64,000 bases of DNA from Candidatus Syntrophocurvum alkaliphilum (GTDB lineage: Bacteria > Bacillota > Syntrophomonadia > Syntrophomonadales > Syntrophomonadaceae), in the NCBI RefSeq assembly GCF_009734445.1, contig NZ_CP046457.1, forward strand, positions 2,226,001-2,290,000. The letters run 5' to 3'. Shown here one piece after another: positions 57,693 to 64,000 of the stretch. Numbering within the stretch: position 1 is the stretch's first letter; each line of letters starts with the position of its first letter. Made by a program: the position numbers and the translations under genes. The notes under the pieces are model-generated. The model was not told where the DNA came from and did not search any database. It saw only the letters and a program-made list of their open reading frames with translations.

Positions 57693-60053
57693 TTACTTAA
57701 CATCTTTAAAAACAACTTCAAAGGTAGTGCCATTATTGTCACTATTAAATCTAATGATTGCATTGTGTCGTTCTGCTATCTTATAACATATTGGTAGACC
57801 TAAACCAGTTCCATTTTCTTTGGTTGTAGCAAAGGGGGTAAACAATTTATCCTTTATAATATCATCAATTCCCTTGCCTTCATCAGTTACTGATAAAACT
57901 ACAGAATTCTTTTCAACATAAGTTTTAATAGTAACAGTTCCTATATCCATTGCTTCTAAAGCATTATTAACAATATTTAAAAACAATTTGCGTATTTCAT
58001 TTTTATCTAACATGATATCGGGGATACTTTTTAGTTCTAGCTTAACATTTAAATCTAATAAACTAGCATTAGAAACTATAAGAGGATAAAGTGAACTTAT
58101 AATATTATTTAAATTTTGATGCTTTAATTCTAGCATCTTATGTTTTGATAGAGTTAAAAATTCACTAATAATATTATTTGCCTTATCAATTTCATTTAAC
58201 ATTATTTCAAAACATTCCTTATGATCTTTAAACTCATCTGTAGAATTAAGCAATTGTATATAGCCTCTTACTGATGTCATAGGATTTCTAATTTCGTGAG
58301 CAATGCTTGAAGCCATTTCTCCAATTAAATTAAATCTATCTAAATTAGCTAACTTTTTTTCAAATAAAAGTTTATTTGTTACATCATTAAAAACAATAAC
58401 ATAGCCAATATTAACCTCTTTAGTATCATTTAAAGGTTGTATACTGTAAGTAACAACTTTTTCATTTCCATTTTTGTCTAACAATATTTTATAGTTATCA
58501 AGATCTTCAGTAACAAACTTTTTATATTTTTCAAATCGCTTGTCATGGTCTTTACTAACCACTTTTAAAATACTACTTATATCTTTATCATTAGCTTCAC
58601 TTGCTTGCCACCCAGTAATTTTTTCAGCTGCATTATTTAACATTACAATTCTCCCATCTGGGGTAGTTGTTATTACTCCCTCGCTAATTGATTGTAATGT
58701 AATCTGTAATAATTCTTGTTCTTTATGTAAAGCTTCTGTAGCTTCTTTCCTAATAACAGTATCCCATATAGAATCAAAAAGTAATTTCAACTGTATTGCA
58801 TCTTCCTCGGTATAATCATCTTTTTTATTAGCCATTCCAACAATAGCAACAATATTGTTATTATTAATTACTGGTATAGACAAGAAATTATTAAGCTTAA
58901 TATGTTCTTTGGGATATCCTTTTTTTAATGGATGAGGAGCTTGGAAATTATTGACAATAATAGGTTTTTGTTGTCTAATTGCTTCTCCCCATATTCCACC
59001 ATGCTCAAGTGTAAATCTATCTTTATTAATAAAACAGTTTTCAATAGTTTTATCAGAGTAAGAGTTTAAAAATAGTTCGCCTGAATCGTTATACAAGAAA
59101 ATATAACCATAGGTACTGTTTAACATAGTAATACTTTCATTAAGAGTATAGTTTAACAAATCACCAGATGATTCAGATTTATATTGCAAAATCTTAACAA
59201 TGCTTTTATATCGTTCTTTGTTTTTTTCTATTTTTTCAAGTAATAATTGGTTATCCGTAATATCTCTTGCTGCTGCATAAATATAGTGGTTTTTATACGG
59301 TTGGGATTTCCATTCAATATATCGGTATGATCCATCTTTTGATATATATCTATTAACAAAGTTTGTGATTGTTTGATTGTCGGCTAATCTGGATATGGCG
59401 TTTATGGTGGCATCAATATCTTCTGGATGAACGAATTCTAAAAATGTTCTTTTCTCTAACTCAGACTTTGTATAGCCCAAAATATCTTCCCAAGCTTTAT
59501 TAACTTTAATAAAATTACCATCTGTATCAGCTATGCAAAGTAAATCAGGTGTGATGCTAAAAAATCTCTCAAGCTCATTTGATTTATTCATTAACTGTAT
59601 TTCTGCTTTCTTTTGTTTAGTTATATCTTTACTTGAACCCACAATATAGTTTATTGTATCATTTTCCAAAATTGGAGTAAGTGTAGTTAAAAATATAATA
59701 TTCCCATCTGCAAACGATATGCATTCTTCAAAAGTTATAGTTTTTTTTTGTTCCACACAGTTTTTATAATGTTCTGTTAAAATTTTAGCTGTGTCACTTT
59801 CAAAAGCTTCAAAAGGGGTTTTCTCACATATTTCATCTTGGGTAATCCCCAATAACTTTTCTGTTTTAGCATTTATAGTTATAAATTTAAAATTTTCATC
59901 TTTTGTATAACTTAATAAAAATAAGGCATCTTGGGTTTTATTAAAAACTGTTTCGTATTCTTTTATTATAGTTTCTTTATTTTTACTAACGGTATCATAA
60001 AATATAGAAGCATTTTCTAAACCTTTAGTTTTTTCATAATTATCACACTTCAA
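57693..60053 (-). CDS. Sporulation-type sensor histidine kinase (PAS-PAS-GAF-PAS-HisKA-HATPase)
   Basis: 786-aa soluble kinase without transmembrane helices. PAS domains lie near residues 30-150 and 165-285 (SITPDLLCIADTDGNFIKVN). A GAF domain is near 300-440 (GGIWGEAIRQQKPIIVNNFQ), and a third PAS is near 450-560 (LQSISEGVITTTPDGRIVML). HisKA has the phospho-acceptor in SIAHEIRNPMTSVRGY (His about 586), and HATPase_c has DEGKGIDD and GTGLGLPICYKIAERH. TTG start after GGGGAGGG. No response regulator is adjacent, so it is an orphan kinase. The general plan recalls KinA/KinE kinases that feed Spo0A, but this is inference. Confidence 0.9.
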   Translation of the reverse strand: MKCDNYEKTKGLENASIFYDTVSKNKETIIKEYETVFNKTQDALFLLSYTKDENFKFITINAKTEKLLGITQDEICEKTPFEAFESDTAKILTEHYKNCVEQKKTITFEECISFADGNIIFLTTLTPILENDTINYIVGSSKDITKQKKAEIQLMNKSNELERFFSITPDLLCIADTDGNFIKVNKAWEDILGYTKSELEKRTFLEFVHPEDIDATINAISRLADNQTITNFVNRYISKDGSYRYIEWKSQPYKNHYIYAAARDITDNQLLLEKIEKNKERYKSIVKILQYKSESSGDLLNYTLNESITMLNSTYGYIFLYNDSGELFLNSYSDKTIENCFINKDRFTLEHGGIWGEAIRQQKPIIVNNFQAPHPLKKGYPKEHIKLNNFLSIPVINNNNIVAIVGMANKKDDYTEEDAIQLKLLFDSIWDTVIRKEATEALHKEQELLQITLQSISEGVITTTPDGRIVMLNNAAEKITGWQASEANDKDISSILKVVSKDHDKRFEKYKKFVTEDLDNYKILLDKNGNEKVVTYSIQPLNDTKEVNIGYVIVFNDVTNKLLFEKKLANLDRFNLIGEMASSIAHEIRNPMTSVRGYIQLLNSTDEFKDHKECFEIMLNEIDKANNIISEFLTLSKHKMLELKHQNLNNIISSLYPLIVSNASLLDLNVKLELKSIPDIMLDKNEIRKLFLNIVNNALEAMDIGTVTIKTYVEKNSVVLSVTDEGKGIDDIIKDKLFTPFATTKENGTGLGLPICYKIAERHNAIIRFNSDNNGTTFEVVFKDVK

Positions 60054-60161
60054 AGAACCCTCCCCTTTATTACTTTTTAATATCCAACACTGGACTAGTT
60101 ATATATTTCCATTTAATAGAAAATATTTCCTGCAAATTTAAGTGTGAAAAAATTCTTTATC

Positions 60162-60202
60162 AAAAAAGGAAGCATAGGGACGGTTCTTTTGCTTCCTTTT
60201 TT
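60162..60202 (+). repeat. REP-like hairpin, left flank of transposase
   Basis: AAAAAAGGAAGCA (60162-60174) pairs with TGCTTCCTTTTTT (60190-60202) around a loop carrying GGGACGGTTC. The right flank (61018-61058) is its exact inverse over the 29-bp core. The T-run makes it a possible terminator as well. Confidence 0.9.
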
Positions 60203-60245
60203 GTGGTAAGATATAACAAAATTAATTGGGGGGGGAGGTCAAAAA

Positions 60246-61019
60246 GTGCCACGTCAACCTAGAGTCAAAAGTGAAAGCGGGATATATCATGTAATGTTAC
60301 GCGGAGTAAGGAAACAAGATATTTTTCATGATGACGAGGACTGCTTAAGATTTCTTACTACAATCAAAAGATACAAAAAGCAGTCACAGATAAATGTATA
60401 TGGATGGTGTCTAATGGGAAACCATGTACATTTGCTATTGAAAGAAGGTAATGAAAATATAAGTACAACAATGAAAAGAATAGGGGTAAGTTATGTCTGG
60501 TTTTATAACCAAAAATATAAAACAGTAGGTCACTTATTTCAAGATAGATACAAAAGTGAACAAATTGAGACTGATGAGTATTTATTAACGGTAATTCGCT
60601 ATATACACCAAAATCCCGTAAAAGCAGGTTTTGCAAAAACACCAGCGAGTTGGAGATGGAGTAGTTGTTTTGGTTATTATGGAAAAGAATACGAACCAGT
60701 TGCACTACTTGATGACCAATTAATATTAGGTTTATTTGCACATAATCAAACTGTAGCAAGAGATGAATTTAAGGATTTTAATGAAATAAAAAATGATGAC
60801 CAATGTCTTGATGATAAATATATTAAAAAATTAACTGATGAAGAAGCTTTACAGGAAATAAACAAATTACAGTTAGGGTTAGATTTAGAAGCAATAAAAA
60901 AATTACCAAAAACAAAACGAAACGTAATTATATCTCAAATTAAAACTATTGAAGGATTAACCCAAAGGCAAATAGCTCGAATTCTTAATATATCGGAAAA
61001 TGTAATTTTTAAAGCTTAA
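60246..61019 (+). CDS. REP-associated tyrosine transposase (HUH/Y1, IS200-like)
   Basis: 257-aa protein. The HUH metal motif is NHVHLLL (residues 58-64). The Y1 domain includes GIYHVMLRGVRKQDIF at the N-terminus, GHLFQDRYKSEQI, and the catalytic-helix segment VIRYIHQNPVKAGF with the tyrosine. The C-terminal part adds a helix-turn-helix (GLTQRQIARILNISENVIF) not present in plain IS200 TnpA. GTG start after GGGGGGGAGG. The gene ends at 61019, inside the right flanking hairpin. Full length and intact, so it could still be active. Confidence 0.9.
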   Translation: MPRQPRVKSESGIYHVMLRGVRKQDIFHDDEDCLRFLTTIKRYKKQSQINVYGWCLMGNHVHLLLKEGNENISTTMKRIGVSYVWFYNQKYKTVGHLFQDRYKSEQIETDEYLLTVIRYIHQNPVKAGFAKTPASWRWSSCFGYYGKEYEPVALLDDQLILGLFAHNQTVARDEFKDFNEIKNDDQCLDDKYIKKLTDEEALQEINKLQLGLDLEAIKKLPKTKRNVIISQIKTIEGLTQRQIARILNISENVIFKA

Positions 61020-61058
61020 AAAAGGAAGCAAAAGAACCGTCCCTATGCTTCCTTTATA
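61018..61058 (-). repeat. REP-like hairpin, right flank of transposase
   Basis: AAAGGAAGCA (61021-61030) pairs with TGCTTCCTTT (61046-61055), with loop carrying GAACCGTCCC. It is the reverse complement of the left flank. Its first bases form the transposase stop codon, and the recQ ribosome site (GGGGAGGG) begins just after it. Confidence 0.9.
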
Positions 61059-61073
61059 TGGGGAGGGTAAAGC

Positions 61074-63227
61074 ATGGAGTCTGCACTAGCGGCAATGGCT
61101 CAGTATTTTGGTTACCAAGATTTTAAACCAGGACAAAGAGAGATAATAGATGGAATTTTAGATTCTCGTGATGTTATAGGTGTGATGCCTACAGGTGGAG
61201 GAAAATCACTTTGCTATCAATTACCGGGTTTGGTTTTATCCGGGATAACTTTGGTGATATCTCCTTTGATTGCATTAATGAAGGATCAAGTAGATGCACT
61301 TAATAATCAAGGGGTACCTGCATCTTTTATTAATAGTTCATTGAACTTAAGTGAAATACAAGCACGCTTAAAGCTAGCATATAATGGTGAAGTTAAACTA
61401 TTATATATTGCTCCAGAACGCTTAGATTCAAAAGACTTTACTAGATTACTTTATAACCTTCCTATTTCTTTAATAGCAATTGATGAAGCGCATTGTGTAT
61501 CACAATGGGGGCATGATTTTAGACCAAGTTATTTAAATATTAGATCATGGATTGAAGCAATGAAAAATCGACCAGTGGTAGCAGCTTTTACTGCTACGGC
61601 TACTACTCGTGTACGTCAAGATATTATAGAAAACTTAGGGCTTAAACAGCCTAAAACTATAATTAATAGCTTTAATCGCCCTAATCTTTACTTTGCCGTT
61701 AATAAGGGAGTAGATCGAATAAGGTATATTAGTAATTATATAGATAAGCATCCTAATCAGTCAGGGATAATTTATGCTGCAACACGTAAAGAGGTTGAAA
61801 ATATTTTTGAACAACTACTAACAAAAAATTATTCGGTAGCAAAATACCATGCAGGTTTAAAAACTGAAGAAAGAACTAAAAATCAAGAAGACTTTTTACA
61901 TGATCGTATTAAAGTAATGATAGCAACAAATGCATTTGGCATGGGGATAGATAAATCAAATATTAGTTTTGTTATTCACCATAACATGCCCAGGCACCTA
62001 GAAGCTTACTATCAAGAAGCTGGTCGTGCAGGACGTGATGGGCAACCGGCAGAATGCATTCTTTTATACCATCCTTCAGACATACAAATACAAAAATATT
62101 TTATAGAAAATGCAAACTTAGCCGAAAAAAGAAAAATATCGGAATACGAAAAACTAAAAAACATAATTGATTACTGTCATAGTCCCCGTTGTCTAAGGGA
62201 AAACATATTGAAATATTTCGGTGAATTAAGTACAAGTGATAATTGCGATAATTGTGCTAATTGTAAAGAGCAGGAAATAGTGGATATTACCATAGAAGCA
62301 CAAAAGATTTTCTCTTGTATAATTAGAATGAGAGAACAATATGGCAGCAAAATTATTGCTGCTGTTCTAAAAGGTTCCCAACAAAAAAGAGTATTTGAGC
62401 TAGGGTTTGAAAAATTGTCGACTTATGGAATTATGAATAACCTCACAATGCCTCAAATTACCGAGTATATTAACATTCTAGCTGCTGAGGATTTTTTAAC
62501 CATTACTAATGGGCAATACCCAGTAGTTAAAATGAAATCAAAAGCCTTACCAGTACTTAGAGGACAAGAGAAAATTCTTATTAGACGTCCAAAAGCAACT
62601 GAGACTACAGTTTATGAAAACGAACTTTTTGAAGCACTTCGTAATTTGCGTCAGGAAATAGCGCAACAACAAGGTGTTCCACCTTATGTTATATTTGCAG
62701 ACAAAACATTGTGGGAAATGTGTGAGTATCTACCCCTCAATGTAGAAGCTATGTTATGTATTAATGGAGTAGGTCAAGTAAAATTTGAAAGATATGGTGA
62801 AAAATTTTTAGAAATCATAAAAAATTATACAGAAGCTAACTTACAAGGTTCAATTGAAAATTCTCAAAACAATGACACCTCAATAGAATCAACTAATTCT
62901 AAAACCAAAAAGAAAACTAAAGAATCTAAAACTCCAACTCATGTACTATCATGGCAGATGTACCAAGAAGGTAAAAGTTTATCAGATATATCAAAAGTAC
63001 GGGAATTAAAAATTACAACCATAGAAGAGCATATTATAAAAGCTGTTCAAAATGGCTATAGTGTGGAATGGTACGATTTTATTACTCCTGAAACTGAAGC
63101 AAAAGTTTTAGAAAAGGTCAACACCATAGGAGTTGAAAAATTAAAGCCAATTAAAGAGTCTTTACCTGATAAAATAAGTTATTTTGATATTAAGATTGCA
63201 CTCTTAAAAAATGAACTAAAAAAATAA
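61074..63227 (+). CDS. recQ: ATP-dependent DNA helicase RecQ
   Basis: Superfamily 2 3'-5' helicase in recombination repair. Motif I MPTGGGKSLCYQLP near residue 40, DEAH box AIDEAHCVSQWGHDFRPSY near 138, motif III FTATAT, motif VI EAGRAGRDGQPAEC. Zinc site CHSPRC ... CDNCANC, then winged-helix RQC and HRDC (ELFEALRNLRQEIAQQQGVP near residue 525). An extra C-terminal part of about 100 residues (WQMYQEGKSLSDISKVREL) looks like a helix-turn-helix. Length 717 aa; longer than E. coli RecQ (609). ATG after GGGGAGGG. Confidence 0.95.
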   Translation: MESALAAMAQYFGYQDFKPGQREIIDGILDSRDVIGVMPTGGGKSLCYQLPGLVLSGITLVISPLIALMKDQVDALNNQGVPASFINSSLNLSEIQARLKLAYNGEVKLLYIAPERLDSKDFTRLLYNLPISLIAIDEAHCVSQWGHDFRPSYLNIRSWIEAMKNRPVVAAFTATATTRVRQDIIENLGLKQPKTIINSFNRPNLYFAVNKGVDRIRYISNYIDKHPNQSGIIYAATRKEVENIFEQLLTKNYSVAKYHAGLKTEERTKNQEDFLHDRIKVMIATNAFGMGIDKSNISFVIHHNMPRHLEAYYQEAGRAGRDGQPAECILLYHPSDIQIQKYFIENANLAEKRKISEYEKLKNIIDYCHSPRCLRENILKYFGELSTSDNCDNCANCKEQEIVDITIEAQKIFSCIIRMREQYGSKIIAAVLKGSQQKRVFELGFEKLSTYGIMNNLTMPQITEYINILAAEDFLTITNGQYPVVKMKSKALPVLRGQEKILIRRPKATETTVYENELFEALRNLRQEIAQQQGVPPYVIFADKTLWEMCEYLPLNVEAMLCINGVGQVKFERYGEKFLEIIKNYTEANLQGSIENSQNNDTSIESTNSKTKKKTKESKTPTHVLSWQMYQEGKSLSDISKVRELKITTIEEHIIKAVQNGYSVEWYDFITPETEAKVLEKVNTIGVEKLKPIKESLPDKISYFDIKIALLKNELKK

Positions 63228-63252
63228 GCTGTTAGCTATTTGCTAACAGCTT
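63215..63252 (-). terminator. Terminator of the 3D-domain gene overlapping recQ end
   Basis: AAGCTGTTAGC (63226-63236) pairs with GCTAACAGCTT (63242-63252). Reading the minus strand, the hairpin is followed by TTATTTTTTTAG, the reverse of the final recQ codons, so the minus-strand terminator tail lies within recQ. In the plus direction it may end recQ mRNA without a T-run. Confidence 0.7.
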
Positions 63253-63284
63253 AAGGAAGCAAAAGAACCGTCCCCGTGCTTCCT
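63253..63284 (-). repeat. REP-like hairpin, solo copy between recQ and the 3D gene
   Basis: AGGAAGC ... GCTTCCT stem with GAACCGTCCCC in the loop; 27-29 of the core positions match the transposase right flank. It overlaps the last two bases of the 3D-domain gene stop codon (TAG, 63285-63283 on the minus strand). Confidence 0.88.
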
Positions 63285-63906
63285 ATTGATCGTAGATTTT
63301 TACTTCTACTTCTCTGATACCCCATTCATAGGCTTCTTCTTTGGTCCACATAAATACATCTATTCTATTTCCCTTTATTGCGCCACCTTGGTCAGCAGCA
63401 ATACCTTCTCCATAACCTTCGATGTAAAGTTTTGTTTCCATTGGTATAACATCTGGGTCTACAGCTACAATTCCTCTATCAAGAGGCAGTCCTATATATG
63501 AGGGATAACCACCCCACGGATAATTTTCTTCGTGGCAATCAGTATAAGCAGTTGCTACCATGGTCATTGTTCTATACCCAGGTTCTTCATTGGTTGGTTT
63601 TTCTTTAACTTTTTTAGGTGTATCATCAGCTACTATTTCCTCTGGATTATTTACGGGTTGTTCATTATTTTTATTGTCTGTACTTGTAGGTAAATCTTTT
63701 TTCTCTTTCTCTTCACTAGTTTCTACTTCTTTTTCATCATTTTTGTTGTTATTAATTTCTTCATCCTTATTTGCTAGGATAGTTTCCTCATTGTCTTGTG
63801 GAATATTATCGCCATTCTTAGAAGCAAGGTTTTCATATGCTAATGTTGTTCCTAGTATAAAGATAACCAATAAAATACCAATATAAATATGATTTTTTTT
63901 ATTCAA
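63283..63906 (-). CDS. 3D-domain cell-wall (MltA/YabE-like) protein
   Basis: Predicted 207-aa exported protein with an N-terminal membrane anchor (IYIGILLVIFILGTTLAYEN). A long, low-complexity Glu/Lys/Asn linker (about residues 30-100) follows, then a C-terminal 3D domain: MVATAYTDCHEENYPWGG, GIVAVDPDVIPMETKLYIEG and the aspartate-bearing GNRIDVFMWT. The 3D domain occurs in muralytic transglycosylase-like enzymes (YabE, YocH, YuiC). The frame opens 30 bp earlier, but GGAGTG lies before TTG 63906. A REP copy overlaps its stop. Confidence 0.85.
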   Translation of the reverse strand: MNKKNHIYIGILLVIFILGTTLAYENLASKNGDNIPQDNEETILANKDEEINNNKNDEKEVETSEEKEKKDLPTSTDNKNNEQPVNNPEEIVADDTPKKVKEKPTNEEPGYRTMTMVATAYTDCHEENYPWGGYPSYIGLPLDRGIVAVDPDVIPMETKLYIEGYGEGIAADQGGAIKGNRIDVFMWTKEEAYEWGIREVEVKIYDQ

Positions 63907-64000
63907 CTTTATCACTCCTTTAAACCTATACAACAAGGTTAATTACCCCTGCATAAGGCATGCCTAAGTTTAAAGGATTAATTGGTCAAGCTCAATGTTT

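Larger units (their letters stand above)
60162..61058 (+). mobile_element. REP-associated tyrosine transposase (RAYT) element
   Basis: A transposase gene bracketed by perfect inverted copies of a 29-bp hairpin (core GGGACGGTTCTTTTGCTTCC). Two more solo copies lie at 63253-63284 and, in a longer form, at 39124-39222. This is the layout of RAYT/REP systems, where the HUH enzyme acts on hairpins. Confidence 0.8.

Noticed and set aside
63560-63886. 108-codon plus-strand frame opposite the 3D-domain gene
   Set aside because: Low-complexity Ser/Phe-rich product arising opposite the Glu/Lys linker of the minus-strand gene; no ribosome site.

Overview
The window is AT-rich DNA from a low-GC Gram-positive bacterium, most likely an anaerobic, endospore-forming member of the Clostridia. 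The gene order (thyX-rlmB-yacP-sigH, tRNAs, rpmG-secE-nusG-rplKAJL-rpoBC, the str, S10, spc and alpha operons, ecfA-ecfA-ecfT-truA-rplM-rpsI, then cwlD) is the classic Firmicutes order. SigH, CwlD and a multi-PAS kinase fit sporulation. The class III (oxygen-sensitive) ribonucleotide reductase with its radical-SAM activase fits anaerobic life. TTG and GTG starts with strong AAGGAGG sites are common. No species is named because the sequence alone does not fix it.

Layout. 1-3153: thyX (5' truncated), rlmB, yacP/rae1, sigH. 3218-3640: five tRNA genes (Thr-TGT, Tyr, initiator Met, Thr-GGT, elongator Met). 3773-8501: tuf copy 1, rpmG, secE, nusG, rplK, rplA, an L10 leader, rplJ and rplL. 8874-16375: a small unknown membrane protein, rpoB and rpoC. 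16710-21199: L7Ae-like protein, rpsL, rpsG, fusA, tuf copy 2. 21321-36658: uninterrupted S10-spc-alpha ribosomal super-cluster including secY, adk, map, a KOW-domain protein, infA and rpoA. 36660-40975: ECF transporter module, truA, rplM, rpsI. 41332-45481: cwlD, a fused AmrB-AmrA gene plus amrS (AmmeMemoRadiSam set), and a metallo-beta-lactamase-fold hydrolase. 45674-51121: arginine genes argC-J-B-D-F. 51609-54955: nrdD, nrdG and a 54-aa zinc-ribbon protein. 54986-60053 (minus strand): an asparagine-synthase-like protein lacking the catalytic cysteine, a YitT membrane protein and an orphan PAS/GAF histidine kinase. 60246-63906: a REP-type HUH transposase, recQ, and (minus strand) a 3D-domain cell-wall protein.

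How it works together. The first two thirds is the core transcription-translation machinery in long co-directional operons. Sigma-A promoters can be read before sigH, the tRNA cluster, rpmG, rpoB, the str operon, S10 and rplM, and autoregulatory leader RNAs are visible for L10 and (probably) L13. The translation proteins are consistently the zinc-binding (cysteine-containing) forms, and EF-Tu carries a four-cysteine insertion in its G domain. The arg operon has a symmetrical operator over its promoter, and nrdD has two NrdR-like boxes 31 bp apart.

The less ordinary content lies between genes. There is a 226-228 bp element with terminal inverted repeats in three copies, a REP/RAYT system (transposase gene bracketed by perfect inverted hairpin repeats with two further solo copies), and two other hairpin-repeat families. 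Other items to check are an ATT start codon, a Cys-to-Ser substitution in the AsnB-like protein, and a possible pseudoknot upstream of a tiny zinc-ribbon gene. I did not find a CRISPR array, prophage or obvious defence island.
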